A DNA stretch of 64,000 nucleotides from Streptomyces sp. CB02366 (lineage in GTDB: Bacteria; Actinomycetota; Actinomycetes; Streptomycetales; Streptomycetaceae): assembly GCF_001905905.1 (NCBI RefSeq), contig NZ_LIVT01000013.1, positions 1 to 64,000 on the forward strand, in the 5' to 3' direction. Both the position numbers and the translations under genes were made by a program. Shown in pieces: positions 19,018 through 28,142 of this stretch. Each line of letters starts with the position of its first letter. Positions within the stretch are counted from its first letter, which is position 1. The notes under the pieces are model-generated. The model saw only the letters and a program-made list of their open reading frames with translations, searched no databases and was not told the origin of the DNA.

Positions 19018-19136
19018 GCGCTGTGCATCCCCAAGGTGTGGATCGAGGTCCCGAGATCGGCGGGCTCCGGCCTTCGAGGTTACGGCACCGGCGGCGGGAC
19101 GGACGCACCGTGTCGACATGTCCCCCCCTTGGTGAG

Positions 19137-19165
19137 CGGCCGGACACGGTAGGTGTGTCCGGCCG
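19137..19165 (-). terminator. Hairpin downstream of the rseP-like gene
   Basis: 11-bp perfect stem CGGCCGGACAC/GTGTCCGGCCG with a 7-base loop, 35 bases past the stop of the site-2 protease gene on the - strand. Confidence 0.65.
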
Positions 19166-19199
19166 TCACCCGTGGGGCGCCCGGGGCGGGGGGGGGTCG

Positions 19200-20510
19200 T
19201 CAGGTGATCTTGACGGGGTTCACGATGTCGGCCACCAGGACCAGCAGCGTGAAGCAGATGAAGAGACCGGCGACCACGTAGGCGACCGGCATCAGCCGGG
19301 CCACGTCGAACGGTCCCGGGTCGGGGCGCCGGAAGACCTTGGCCGTGTTGCGCCGCAGCGACTCCCAGAGCGCGCCCGCGATGTGCCCCCCGTCCAGCGG
19401 GAGCAGCGGGAGCATGTTGAACAGGAACAGCGAGAGGTTGAAGCCCGCGAGCAGGAACAGCATCATCGCGACCTGGTTCTGCGCGGGGATGTCCAGGTTC
19501 ATCACCTCGCCGCCGATCCGGGCCGCGCCGACCACGCCGACCGGCGAGTCGTCGGCCCGTTCGCCGTCGCTGAAGGCCGCGTCCCACAGGGCGGGGATCT
19601 TGGACGGCAGGGCGATGATCGAGTCGACGCCGTTCTCGATCATGTCGCCCATGCGGACGACGGAGTCGCCGAAGGAGAGCGGCACGATCTCGGTCCGCGC
19701 GGCGAAGCCGAGGTAGCCCGCCTTGACGAACTCGTCGGGGACGACCTCGCCCTTGCCGTCCTTCCTGGCGACGGCGTTCTCACGCAGGACCGCGTTGAGC
19801 GTGACTTCCTCGCCGTCGCGTTCGACGACGATGGTGGCGGGGCCGATGGTCTCGCGGATGCGGTCGGAGAGCGTCGCCCAGTCGTCGACCTCGGTGCCGT
19901 CGAAGGCGACGATCCGGTCGCCCTCCTGGAGCCCGGCGGCCTTGGCGGGCGAGACGGGGTCGCCGCTCCTGCAGGTGTCGCGCTTCTCGCTCTGCGCGAT
20001 CACGCACTTCTGGACCCCGGCGACCTCGGTGGTCTGGGTCTGGAAGCCGAAGGTCATCGCGACGCCCATGAAGATGGCGACGGCGAGGACCAGGTTCATG
20101 AAGGGGCCGGCGAACATCACGATGACGCGCTTCCACGGCTTGCGCGTGTAGAAGAGCCGCTTCTCGTCGCCCGGCTCCAGTTCCTCGTAGGCGGCGGAGC
20201 GGGCGTCCTCGATCATGCCGCGCCACGGGGAGGTGGAGCGGGCTTCGAGGCGGCCGTCGGGTCCTGGCGGGAACATCCCGATCATGCGGATGTAGCCGCC
20301 TGCCGGGATGGCCTTGATGCCGTACTCGGTGTCGCCCTTCTTCTTCGACCAGAGCGTCGGGCCGAAGCCGACCATGTACTGCGGAACCCGGACGCCGAAC
20401 ATCTTGGCGGTGGAGAGGTGGCCCAGCTCGTGCCAGGCGATGGAGAAGAGCAGGCCCACGACGAAGACGGCGATGCCCAGGACCGTCAGCAGGATCGAGG
20501 TCAGACTCAT
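19200..20510 (-). CDS. rseP: Site-2 protease, RseP/M50 family
   Basis: 436 residues from ATG 20508-20510. An intramembrane zinc protease that cuts membrane-anchored regulators such as anti-sigma factors. The first membrane segment contains HELGH at residues 27-31. A PDZ domain lies near 190-270 (GLQEGDRIVAFDG). The second zinc motif LLPLDGGH is near residue 370, and further membrane helices follow. The start overlaps the dxr stop by 4 bases, coupling it to dxr; the dxr-rseP-ispG order is common in actinobacteria. Its target here is unknown. Confidence 0.94.
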   Translation of the reverse strand: MSLTSILLTVLGIAVFVVGLLFSIAWHELGHLSTAKMFGVRVPQYMVGFGPTLWSKKKGDTEYGIKAIPAGGYIRMIGMFPPGPDGRLEARSTSPWRGMIEDARSAAYEELEPGDEKRLFYTRKPWKRVIVMFAGPFMNLVLAVAIFMGVAMTFGFQTQTTEVAGVQKCVIAQSEKRDTCRSGDPVSPAKAAGLQEGDRIVAFDGTEVDDWATLSDRIRETIGPATIVVERDGEEVTLNAVLRENAVARKDGKGEVVPDEFVKAGYLGFAARTEIVPLSFGDSVVRMGDMIENGVDSIIALPSKIPALWDAAFSDGERADDSPVGVVGAARIGGEVMNLDIPAQNQVAMMLFLLAGFNLSLFLFNMLPLLPLDGGHIAGALWESLRRNTAKVFRRPDPGPFDVARLMPVAYVVAGLFICFTLLVLVADIVNPVKIT

Positions 20511-21760
20511 GCGTGCGCCTCCGCTGTCGCTTTCGCCGAGAGTTCCCGGGCCCGTGCGCGGGCCCACGTTTCCGCTTCGAGGACGTCCGCGACGGTGAGC
20601 GGGGTTCCCGGGGCGGGAGCGCCGTGTTCGGACACCACGGCGGTGACCGTGTCCATGATGCCGTTGAACGGCAGCCGTCCGGCGAGGAACGCGTCGACGC
20701 ACTCCTCGTTCGCCGCGTTGAAGACGGCCGGGGCCGTGCCGCCGAGCCCGCCGACGTGCCGGGCGAGCCCGACGGACGGGAAGGCGTCGGTGTCCAGCGG
20801 GAAGAACTCCCAGCTGGACGCCTTCGTCCAGTCGAAGGCCGGGGCGGCGTCCGGGACGCGCTCGGGCCAGCCGAGGCCGATGGCGATGGGGCCGCGCATG
20901 TCGGGCGGGGTGGCCTGCGCCAGCGTGGAGCCGTCGCTGAACTCCACCATCGAGTGGACGTAGGACTGCGGGTGGACGACGACCTCGATCCGGTCGAACG
21001 GGATGTCGTAGAGGAGGTGCGCCTCGATGACCTCCAGTCCCTTGTTGACCAGGGTCGCGGAGTTGATGGTGATGACCGGTCCCATCGCCCAGGTGGGGTG
21101 GGCGAGGGCCTGCTCGCGGGTGACGTGGGCCAACTCCTCGCGCGTACGGCCCCGGAAGGGCCCGCCGGAGGCGGTGACGACGAGCTTGCGGACGTCGGCG
21201 CGGGAGCCCGCGGCGAGCGCCTGGAAGAGCGCGGCGTGCTCGGAGTCGACCGGGATGATCTGGCCGGGGGCGGCGAGCGCCTTCACCAGCGGCCCGCCGA
21301 CGATCAGCGACTCCTTGTTGGCGAGGGCGAGCGTGCGGCCCGCCTTCAGCGCGGCGAGGGTCGGGGCGAGCCCGATGGAGCCGGTGATGCCGTTGAGCAC
21401 GGTGTGGCACTCGCTCGCCGCGACGGCGGTGGCCGCGTCGGGGCCGGCCAGGATCTCGGGGAGCGGCTCCCCGGCCCCGTACCGTTCCCGCAGCGCGGTG
21501 CGCAGGGCGGGGACCGCGGCCTCGGCGGCGACGGCCACCGTGTTCACCCGGAGGCGGTGGGCCTGTTCGGCGAGGAGGGCGACCCGGCCGCCGGCGGCCG
21601 AGAGCGCCGTGACCCGGAAGCGGTCGGGGTTGCGCAGGACCAGGTCGATGGCCTGGGTGCCGATGGACCCGGTGGAGCCGAGGATCACGAGATCCCGGCG
21701 GCCGTCCGCGGCGTCGAAGACGAGATGCGGATCGGCGAGGGGGGCGGGGCTGTCGCTCAT
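20507..21760 (-). CDS. dxr: 1-deoxy-D-xylulose 5-phosphate reductoisomerase
   Basis: 417 residues from ATG 21758-21760. The NADPH-dependent second step of the MEP isoprenoid pathway. Seen are the dinucleotide motif LGSTGSIG (27-34), the NKESLIVGG substrate-binding motif, and VVHPQSYVHSMVEF, which contributes to the metal and substrate site. It is the first gene of the dxr-rseP pair. The frame is open upstream to 22003, but that part lies in a repeat element and is not family-like. Confidence 0.97.
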   Translation of the reverse strand: MSDSPAPLADPHLVFDAADGRRDLVILGSTGSIGTQAIDLVLRNPDRFRVTALSAAGGRVALLAEQAHRLRVNTVAVAAEAAVPALRTALRERYGAGEPLPEILAGPDAATAVAASECHTVLNGITGSIGLAPTLAALKAGRTLALANKESLIVGGPLVKALAAPGQIIPVDSEHAALFQALAAGSRADVRKLVVTASGGPFRGRTREELAHVTREQALAHPTWAMGPVITINSATLVNKGLEVIEAHLLYDIPFDRIEVVVHPQSYVHSMVEFSDGSTLAQATPPDMRGPIAIGLGWPERVPDAAPAFDWTKASSWEFFPLDTDAFPSVGLARHVGGLGGTAPAVFNAANEECVDAFLAGRLPFNGIMDTVTAVVSEHGAPAPGTPLTVADVLEAETWARARARELSAKATAEAHA

Positions 21761-21932
21761 GCCCCCATTGTTGCCGCTCCCGCTGTGCGGGAGGACAGCG
21801 CGTCCCGGCGGGCCGCGGATCGGCTGCGGGGGCGGACCGGAATCCCCGCCGTCCGGGCCCGGCCCCGGACCCGCGTACTCCCGGGCCGCCACCCCCAGCC
21901 GGCGTTGACGACGCTCGTGATCAATACACCTG

Positions 21933-22107
21933 GGGCATGTTGCGAAAGTAGCGTCGTCCGCCCGGAGGGCGGGTTCGGCGGCGTCCGGTGCGTGCGATCG
22001 CAAGGCGGAGGGACGCCCCGATACCGGATGTATCGGGGCGGCCCCGACAACGCCGCGAGCGTGCGTGCCGGGCGTCGCCGAGCAGGCGGGACTCTCGAAA
22101 CACGCCC
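21933..22107. mobile_element. 175-bp MITE-like element, copy 1
   Basis: Non-coding element with terminal inverted repeats GGGCATGTTGCGAAAGT (left, 21933-21949) and ACTCTCGAAACACGCCC (right, 22091-22107). A nearly identical 175-bp copy lies at 37457-37631. Inside is a perfect 11-bp hairpin (22014-22024 with 22030-22040, loop CGGAT). It carries no transposase, so it would need one acting in trans. Its right-most base forms the last base of the acyl-CoA dehydrogenase stop codon. No clear target-site duplication is visible. The interval 21761-21932 upstream of dxr shows no gene. Confidence 0.8.
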
Positions 22108-24062
22108 TAGAGGACCGGTCGGCGCCGGTTCTCCCGTGCGGAGGGCCCGGGGGTGGCGTCCGCGATCCAGGGGCCTTCGCCGCTGGGGTCGACGACCCCC
22201 TCCTCCAGCCAGGTGTACATACCGGACAGGACGCCGTCGACCACGCGCCGGTCGAGGTCGTCGGTGTTGGACCACAGCCGGGTGAACAGCTCCTCGACCC
22301 GGACGCGGGCCTGCTCGCAGAAGGCGTCCGCGAGCTGGTACGCCTCGCGGCCGTGCTCCCCCGCCCCCCGCAGGTGCTCGGCGCGGACGCAGGCGGCGCT
22401 CATCGCGAAGAGCTCCGCGCCGATGTCGACGATCCGGCTGAGGAAGCCCTGTTTGGTCTCCATCCGGCCCTGCCAGCGGGACATGGCGTAGAACGTGGAC
22501 CGGGCGAGCTTGCGGGAGGACCGCTCGACGTACCGGAGGTGGCGGGAGAGGTCGCGGTGCCCGGCGGGGTGGAACTCCGCGTACGTACGCGGAAGGCGGC
22601 CCGGCCCGACGGCGAGTCCGGGCAGCCAGCGGGCGTAGAACGCGGCGGCGTCCACCCCCGCCCTCGCCTTGGCGGAGAGCGGCTTGTCGGGGTCGATGAG
22701 GTCGCCCGCGACCTTCAGGTGGGCGTCCACGGCCTCACGGGCGATCAACAAATGCATGATCTCGGTGGAACCCTCGAAGATCCGGTTGATCCGCATGTCG
22801 CGGAGCATCTGCTCGGCGGGTACGGCGCGTTCGCCGCGGGCGGCCAGCGAGTCGGCGGTCTCGAAGCCCCGGCCGCCGCGGATCTGGACCAGTTCGTCGG
22901 AGATGAGCCAGCCCATCTCGGAGCCGTACAGCTTGGCGAGGGCGGCCTCGATGCGGATGTCGTTGCGGTCCTCGTCGGCCATCTGCGAGGAGAGGTCGAC
23001 GACGGCCTCCAGGGCGAAGGTGGTGGCCGCGATGAAGGAGATCTTCGAGCCGACCGCCTCGTGCTTCGCGACGGGTCTGCCCCACTGCTCGCGTACGCCG
23101 GACCATTCGCGGGCGATCTTCAGCGACCACTTGCCGACGCCCACGCACATCGCGGGCAGGGAGAGGCGGCCGGTGTTGAGGGTGGTCAGGGCGATCTTCA
23201 GCCCGGCCCCCTCCGGCCCGATCCGACAGGCTCCGGGCACCCGGACGCCGTGGAAGCGGGTGACGCCGTTCTCGATGCCGCGCAGTCCCATGAAGGCGTT
23301 GCGGTGCTCCACGGTCACGCCGGGGGCGTCGGCCTCGACGACGAACGCGGTGATGCCGCCGGGGTGGCCGTCGGAGGCGGGGACGCGGGCCATGACGACC
23401 AGGAGGTCGGCGACGACGCCGTTGGTGGTCCAGAGCTTCACCCCGTCCAGGACGTAGTCCGGCCCGTCGGGCACGGCGGTGGTGGCGAGGCGGGCCGGGT
23501 CGGAGCCGACGTCCGGCTCGGTCAGCAGGAAGGCGGAGATGTCGGTGGTGGCCAGCCGGGGCAGGTAGACGTCCTTCTGCTCCCGGGTGCCGAAGATCTT
23601 CAGGGGCTGCGGTACGCCGATCGACTGATGCGCGGAGAGCAGCGCGCCGATCGCGGGGCTGGCGGACCCGGCCAGGGCGAGCGCCTTGTTGTAGTACACC
23701 TGGGTGAGGCCGAGGCCGCCGTACCTGGTCTCGATCTTCATCCCGAGCGCGCCGAGCCGCTTGAGCCCGTCGATCACCTCGTCGGGAATCCGCGCCTCGC
23801 GCTCGATCAGCGCGCCGTCGACCCGCGTCTCGCAGAAGGCGCGCAGCCTGGCCAGGAACTCCTCGCCGCGCCGGATGTCGTCGGGCGGCGGCAGGGGGTG
23901 CGGATGGATCAGGTCGAGCCGGAAGCGCCCGAGGAACAGCTCCTTGGCGAAGCTGGGCTTGTGCCAGTCCCGCTCACGGGCGGCCTCGGCGACGCGGCGC
24001 GCCTCGCGCTCGGTGACCTTGGGCGCCTCGGGGACCTGAGGCGTGTTGTGCGGTGCGGACAT
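22107..24062 (-). CDS. Acyl-CoA dehydrogenase family protein
   Basis: 651 residues from ATG 24060-24062; the open frame upstream is not family-like. An FAD-dependent enzyme that oxidises acyl-CoAs or related thioesters. The core (about 60-460) has AFLLTEPDVGSD, LWTTNG, and the C-terminal INRIFEGSTEIM motif with the catalytic-type Glu. A C-terminal extension of roughly 170 helical residues makes it longer than the usual 380-400, as in VLCAD-like enzymes. The substrate is not evident. The stop codon TAG uses the terminal base of the 175-bp element, so insertion may have clipped or changed the last residues (NRRRPVL). Confidence 0.9.
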   Translation of the reverse strand: MSAPHNTPQVPEAPKVTEREARRVAEAARERDWHKPSFAKELFLGRFRLDLIHPHPLPPPDDIRRGEEFLARLRAFCETRVDGALIEREARIPDEVIDGLKRLGALGMKIETRYGGLGLTQVYYNKALALAGSASPAIGALLSAHQSIGVPQPLKIFGTREQKDVYLPRLATTDISAFLLTEPDVGSDPARLATTAVPDGPDYVLDGVKLWTTNGVVADLLVVMARVPASDGHPGGITAFVVEADAPGVTVEHRNAFMGLRGIENGVTRFHGVRVPGACRIGPEGAGLKIALTTLNTGRLSLPAMCVGVGKWSLKIAREWSGVREQWGRPVAKHEAVGSKISFIAATTFALEAVVDLSSQMADEDRNDIRIEAALAKLYGSEMGWLISDELVQIRGGRGFETADSLAARGERAVPAEQMLRDMRINRIFEGSTEIMHLLIAREAVDAHLKVAGDLIDPDKPLSAKARAGVDAAAFYARWLPGLAVGPGRLPRTYAEFHPAGHRDLSRHLRYVERSSRKLARSTFYAMSRWQGRMETKQGFLSRIVDIGAELFAMSAACVRAEHLRGAGEHGREAYQLADAFCEQARVRVEELFTRLWSNTDDLDRRVVDGVLSGMYTWLEEGVVDPSGEGPWIADATPGPSARENRRRPVL

Positions 24063-24423
24063 GGGGGACCTCGCCTCGCCGCGCGCCGCCGGGGCGGATG
24101 GGCGCCTGGGCGCACGGGCTTCTCGTCGCTGCTGCCGGTGGGCTGCTCCTGGTCCGTATGTAACCCGTGCACCGGCGGTTCGGCACCCGCACAAGGTCCG
24201 CGCGGAGCGAGCGGAGGGGGCGTGCGAGCCCCGCTCCTCACCGCTCGCGGCGGCCCGGCGGGCAGCGGACACGGCGATCCCAGGCCGCCTTCACCGCCCC
24301 GCGCTCCGCCCGCCGTGTACGCGCGAACGGCCCGAACCCCCGCACAGTGGGTTCGGGCCGTCCGTCGTGCACCCCGCCCGCGCCCGCTGTCCAGGCGGGG
24401 GCACGGGCAGGGTCGTCCGGGGG
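24063..24423. other. 361-base intergenic region
   Basis: Between the acyl-CoA dehydrogenase start and the aldehyde dehydrogenase stop. It contains the terminator at 24327-24361 and presumably the acyl-CoA dehydrogenase promoter. I see no gene with good codon bias or a ribosome-binding site. Confidence 0.6.
24327..24361 (-). terminator. Terminator downstream of aldehyde dehydrogenase
   Basis: Perfect 13-bp stem ACGGCCCGAACCC/GGGTTCGGGCCGT with a 9-base loop, about 60 bases past the aldehyde dehydrogenase stop. Confidence 0.8.
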
Positions 24424-25869
24424 TTACAGGGCGAGGCCGGTGAGGACCAGGACGCGCTCGTAGGTGTAGTCGTCCATGGCGTAGCGCACGCCCTCGCGGC
24501 CGACGCCGGACTGCTTGGCGCCGCCGTACGGCATCTGGTCGGCGCGGTAGGAGGGGACGTCGCCGATGATCACGCCGCCGACCTCCAGGGTGCGGTGGGC
24601 GCGGAAGGCGGTCTGGAGGTCGTGGGTGAACACGCCTGCCTGAAGGCCGTACTTGGAGGAGTTGACGGCGGCGAACGCCTCGGCCTCCCCGTCGACCTTC
24701 TGGAGGGACATGACCGGGCCGAAGACCTCTTCGCAGGAGAGCGTCACGTCGTCGGGGAGGGCGGCGAGGACGGTCGGGGCGTAGGTGGCCCCGTCGCGCT
24801 TGCCGCCGGTGAGCAGCTCCGCGCCGCCCCGGACGGCCTCGTCGACCCACGCCTCGACGCGCTTGGCGGCGTCCTCGCTGACGAGCGGGCCGACGTCGGT
24901 CGTGGCGTCGGCCGGATCGCCGGTGGCCAGGGCCTCGACGGCGGCGACGATCTTCGGGACGAGCCGGTCGTAGACCGAGGCGTCGGCGATGACGCGCTGC
25001 ACCGAGATGCAGGACTGGCCGCCCTGGTAGTTGGAGAAGGTGGCGATCCGGGTGGCCGCCCAGTTGAGGTCCTCGTCGGAGGCGTAGTCGCCGAGGACGA
25101 CCGCCGCGCCGTTGCCGCCCAGCTCCAGGGTGCAGTGCTTGCGGGGCACCGACTCCATGATCGCGTAGCCGACCGGGCCCGAGCCGGTGAAGGAGATGAC
25201 CGGCAGCCGCTCGTCCTGGACCAGGGCGGGCATCCTGTCGTTCGGGACGGTCAGGACGGACCAGGAGCCGGCCGGGAGGTCGGTCTCGGCCAGCAGCTCG
25301 CCCAGGATCAGGGAGGAGATGGGCGTGGCCGGGGCGGGCTTGAGGATGATCGGGGCGCCGACGGCGATGGCCGGGGCGACCTTGTGGGCGCTGAGGTTCA
25401 GCGGGAAGTTGAAGGGCGCGATGCCGAGGACGGCCCCGCGCGGGAAGCGCCGGGTCAGCCCGAGCCGGCCGGTGCCGCCGAGGTCGGTGTCGAGCCGCTG
25501 GGCCTCGCCGCCGTTGAAGCGGCGGGCCTCCTCGGCGGCGAACCGGAACACGGACACGGCCCGGCCGACCTCTCCGCGGGCCCACTTGATCGGCTTGCCG
25601 TTCTCCGCCGAGATCAGCTGGGCGATCTCCTCGGTGCGCTCCCCCAGCCGCCGTACGACGTGGTCGAGCGCGGCGGCCCGGACGTGCGCCGGGGTGGCGG
25701 CGAACTCGTCGCGCACCGCGTGGGCGGCGGCGACGGCCTCCTCGACCTGGGCGTCGGTCGGCACGCTGACGGTGCCGACGAGGCGTCCGTCGTACGGGTT
25801 GGTGACGTCGAAGCTGTCGGCACCGGTGGCCCGGCGGCCGGCCACCCAGAAGGCGTGGGGCGAAGTCAT
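24424..25869 (-). CDS. NAD(P)-dependent aldehyde dehydrogenase, possibly succinate-semialdehyde type
   Basis: 481 residues from ATG 25867-25869. ALDH superfamily: ELGGNGAAVVL carries the general-base Glu, and GQSCISVQR carries the catalytic Cys at 287. Length and the C-terminal KQSGVGREG motif fit. The substrate is uncertain. Being close to gabT and a PucR regulator, a role in oxidising succinate semialdehyde made from GABA is plausible, but this is inference. It is separated from pucR by the MFS/TetR cassette. It lies 87 bases downstream of the MFS gene on the same strand. Confidence 0.85.
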   Translation of the reverse strand: MTSPHAFWVAGRRATGADSFDVTNPYDGRLVGTVSVPTDAQVEEAVAAAHAVRDEFAATPAHVRAAALDHVVRRLGERTEEIAQLISAENGKPIKWARGEVGRAVSVFRFAAEEARRFNGGEAQRLDTDLGGTGRLGLTRRFPRGAVLGIAPFNFPLNLSAHKVAPAIAVGAPIILKPAPATPISSLILGELLAETDLPAGSWSVLTVPNDRMPALVQDERLPVISFTGSGPVGYAIMESVPRKHCTLELGGNGAAVVLGDYASDEDLNWAATRIATFSNYQGGQSCISVQRVIADASVYDRLVPKIVAAVEALATGDPADATTDVGPLVSEDAAKRVEAWVDEAVRGGAELLTGGKRDGATYAPTVLAALPDDVTLSCEEVFGPVMSLQKVDGEAEAFAAVNSSKYGLQAGVFTHDLQTAFRAHRTLEVGGVIIGDVPSYRADQMPYGGAKQSGVGREGVRYAMDDYTYERVLVLTGLAL

Positions 25870-25956
25870 GGAGGTTCCGGCCCTTCGGAGGTCGTGACGG
25901 AGGTGGCGGGCGCCCGGGGGCTTCCGCCGTCGTCCCACGGTAGGGGGACGAGACGC

Positions 25957-27252
25957 TCAGGGCGTTTGTCCGGCATGGAGCGGAGCGGGGGCCCGCTGCT
26001 CCGAATTGGCGGAAGGGTCGTCACCTCCGGCCGGGTCTTCACCGGTGGACGGGCCGCCGTCGGCGGAAGGGCCGCCGTGGAGGGAACGGTCGTCCGGTCC
26101 GGCCGCCCCGGGCGCCTTCCCGCGTCGGAGCAGATCCGGTACGAGAGTGAGCAGACCGGTCACCGCGAGGGCCGCGCCCAGCCAGAGCGGGGCCCGGGGG
26201 CCGAACCGGTCGAGGCCCAGACCGCCCAGCGCGGAGCCGAGGACCACGCCGAGGGTGATGAAGGAGCTGTGGACGGTGTTGACGAGCGGCCGGGCGTTGC
26301 CGGTCCGCTGCACCCGGGTGACCAGAGCCGGGTTCATGGTGACTCCGACGAGGCCGACGCCCAGCATGCAGAGAACCGCCCAGACCTCCACCCCGGCCAG
26401 CAGGGCGAATCCGGTGAGGAACACCGCGTTCAGGGACAGGCCGCCGACCAGGACGGGAAGGGTGTGCCGGTCCGCGAGTCGGCCGACGACGGTGTTGCCG
26501 ACGACGGTGGCGGCGCCGTACGCGAGGAGGAGCAGCGGGACGGCGCCCGGGGAGAAGCCGGTGACGTCGGTGAGGATCGGGTTGAGGTAGCTGAAGGCGG
26601 AGAAGGTCGCGCCGATGACCATGGTGCTGGTCAGCAGGGTGAGCCAGAGCCGGGGAGCGCGGAAGGCCGTCAGTTCGGAGCGGAAGGTCCCGCTGCCCTC
26701 CGGTCGGTCCGTCCGGCGCACGCCGACCGCGGTGCACAGTGCGGCGGCCGCCGTCAGCGCGGAGATGGCCCAGAACGCGGCCCGCCAGCCGTACCGCTCG
26801 CCGGTCAGGGTGGCCAGCGGGAGCCCGAGCAGGGTGCCGAGCATCAGGCCGTTGAGGACGACCGCCATGGCCCGGCCGCGCTGTTCGGGGCGGGTGAGCT
26901 GGGAGCCGAGCGAGATCGCGACGCCGAAGAACGCCTGCGAGGCGACCCCGGTGACCACGCGGGCGACCACCATGACGGGGTAGCCGGACGCGGTGGCGGC
27001 GAGCACGTTGCCGGCCAGGAAGAGCGGGAAGAGGACCATCAGCGCGGTCTTGGGCGGGAGGCGCAGCAGGGCGACGGAGAGCAGCGGGCCGCCGAACGCC
27101 ATGGAGAGGGCGAAGACGGTGATCAGGTAGCCGATCTGCGGGACAGTGACGTCCAGGCCCTCGGCCATCTGCGGCATCAGTCCGGCGACGACGAATTCAC
27201 TGGTGACCATGGCGAAGATGCCGAAGGCCAGAACGTGGACAGCACGGGGCAC
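25957..27252 (-). CDS. MFS drug-efflux-type transporter
   Basis: 431 residues from GTG 27250-27252, with GGGAGA upstream. Twelve hydrophobic segments are visible, starting with VHVLAFGIFAMVTSEFVVAG. The order and the motif LADRHTLPVLVGG fit the DHA1 drug:H+ antiporter (AraJ/Cmx-like) branch of the MFS. The last 50 residues are a hydrophilic Gly/Asp-rich tail. It follows a TetR gene on the same strand, and an operator-like site (27277-27298) lies just upstream of its start. The likely role is regulated export of a small molecule; the substrate is unknown. Confidence 0.88.
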   Translation of the reverse strand: MPRAVHVLAFGIFAMVTSEFVVAGLMPQMAEGLDVTVPQIGYLITVFALSMAFGGPLLSVALLRLPPKTALMVLFPLFLAGNVLAATASGYPVMVVARVVTGVASQAFFGVAISLGSQLTRPEQRGRAMAVVLNGLMLGTLLGLPLATLTGERYGWRAAFWAISALTAAAALCTAVGVRRTDRPEGSGTFRSELTAFRAPRLWLTLLTSTMVIGATFSAFSYLNPILTDVTGFSPGAVPLLLLAYGAATVVGNTVVGRLADRHTLPVLVGGLSLNAVFLTGFALLAGVEVWAVLCMLGVGLVGVTMNPALVTRVQRTGNARPLVNTVHSSFITLGVVLGSALGGLGLDRFGPRAPLWLGAALAVTGLLTLVPDLLRRGKAPGAAGPDDRSLHGGPSADGGPSTGEDPAGGDDPSANSEQRAPAPLHAGQTP

Positions 27253-27276
27253 GGGCGGGTTCTCCCTGGAGTGAGA

Positions 27277-27298
27277 TTTTGTATCGATCAGTTCAAAA
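27277..27298. promoter_or_regulatory. Operator-like site upstream of MFS gene
   Basis: The site begins TTTTGTATCGATCAG and ends TTCAAAA, with arms TTTTG and CAAAA; it is AT-rich for this genome. It shares its TTTTGTA arm and spacing with the site upstream of tetR at 28102-28125. This suggests one TetR repressor controls both its own gene and the MFS gene. Confidence 0.6.
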
Positions 27299-27406
27299 CG
27301 TGGATGCGGGCAGCCCTGACCCGCCCCGGCCCGGCAGACGGAGATCCGACCGGACGGGCGGACGGGGAGGCGGACAGTCGGGCGGCTGGGCGGACACCCG
27401 GACACC

Positions 27407-27478
27407 CAGGCGGCCAGGCGGTCAGGCGGTCAGGCGGTCAGGCGGTCAGGCGGTCAGGCGGTCAGGCGGTCAGGCGGT
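27407..27478. repeat. Tandem octamer repeat, 9 copies
   Basis: Nine copies of CAGGCGGT in a row (the first ends in C instead of T), in the 238-base gap between tetR and the MFS gene, starting 12 bases past the tetR stop. Such a perfect short array can change copy number by slippage. No other gene is seen in 27253-27490. Confidence 0.95.
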
Positions 27479-27490
27479 CCAGAGCAGCGC

Positions 27491-28087
27491 TCAGCGGGTC
27501 AGGGCGTCCAGCGCGACGTCGGCGACGGACCGGACGGCCGCCCGGTCGGCCCCGCCCTGGGCGGCGATCCGCATGCCGCCGATGACCGCGTTGAGGTATC
27601 GGGCGAGCGCGTCGGGGCCCCGCGCGGAGGTGATGGAGCCGTCGCGCAGGCCGGCGGCGAGGACGCCGGACAGGCTCCGCAGCCTGCGGGCGGCGTCCCG
27701 GTCCAGGAGGCGGGCGACCTCCGGGTCGCGGGCCGCCAGCTCGACCGTGGAGTTGACCCCCAGGCATCCCAGGCTGCGACCGTCGGGGCGGTGGTCGAAC
27801 TCGTCGGCCACGATCTTGTCGAGCAGGGCGCGCACCCGCTCGCCCGGCGGGCGCGACGCGTCGTCGAGCACGGCGTCCTGGGCGTCGGCCATGGCGTCCA
27901 GGTAGCGCGCGAGCGAGCGAGCGAACAGCTCGCGCTTGCTCCGGAAGGTGTTGTAGATGCTGCTGCGCCCCAGCCCCGTCGCGTCGCACAGGTCCTGGGT
28001 GGAGGCGGCCTCATAGCCGTACTCCCAGAAGGTGCGCATCGCGGCGTCCAGGGCCTGTTCCTCGTCGAACTGTCGCGGTCGGGCCAT
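27491..28087 (-). CDS. TetR/AcrR family transcriptional regulator
   Basis: 198 residues. The N-terminal helix-turn-helix is clear: FDEEQALDAAMRTFWEYGYEA, then TQDLCDATGLGRSSIYNTF (residues about 8-50). The ligand-binding domain is unassigned; CLGVNSTVEL resembles the TetR_C group seen in efflux repressors. It is upstream of the MFS gene on the same strand, and operator-like sequences occur before both genes, so it probably represses itself and the transporter. The octamer repeat starts just after its stop. Confidence 0.92.
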   Translation of the reverse strand: MARPRQFDEEQALDAAMRTFWEYGYEAASTQDLCDATGLGRSSIYNTFRSKRELFARSLARYLDAMADAQDAVLDDASRPPGERVRALLDKIVADEFDHRPDGRSLGCLGVNSTVELAARDPEVARLLDRDAARRLRSLSGVLAAGLRDGSITSARGPDALARYLNAVIGGMRIAAQGGADRAAVRSVADVALDALTR

Positions 28088-28101
28088 GGCAGCACTCTAA
28101 G

Positions 28102-28125
28102 GTTTTGTACTGAACGATGCAATAC
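28102..28125. promoter_or_regulatory. Operator-like site upstream of tetR
   Basis: GTTTTGTACTGAACGATGCA followed by ATAC, 15 bases before the tetR ATG. TTG...CAA arms are present. It resembles the site at 27277-27298, which supports TetR autoregulation. Confidence 0.6.
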
Positions 28126-28142
28126 GGTGCCGGGCCGGTCGC

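Noticed and set aside
27407..27478. CRISPR array
   Set aside because: The repeats are 8 bases long with no spacers; a simple tandem repeat.
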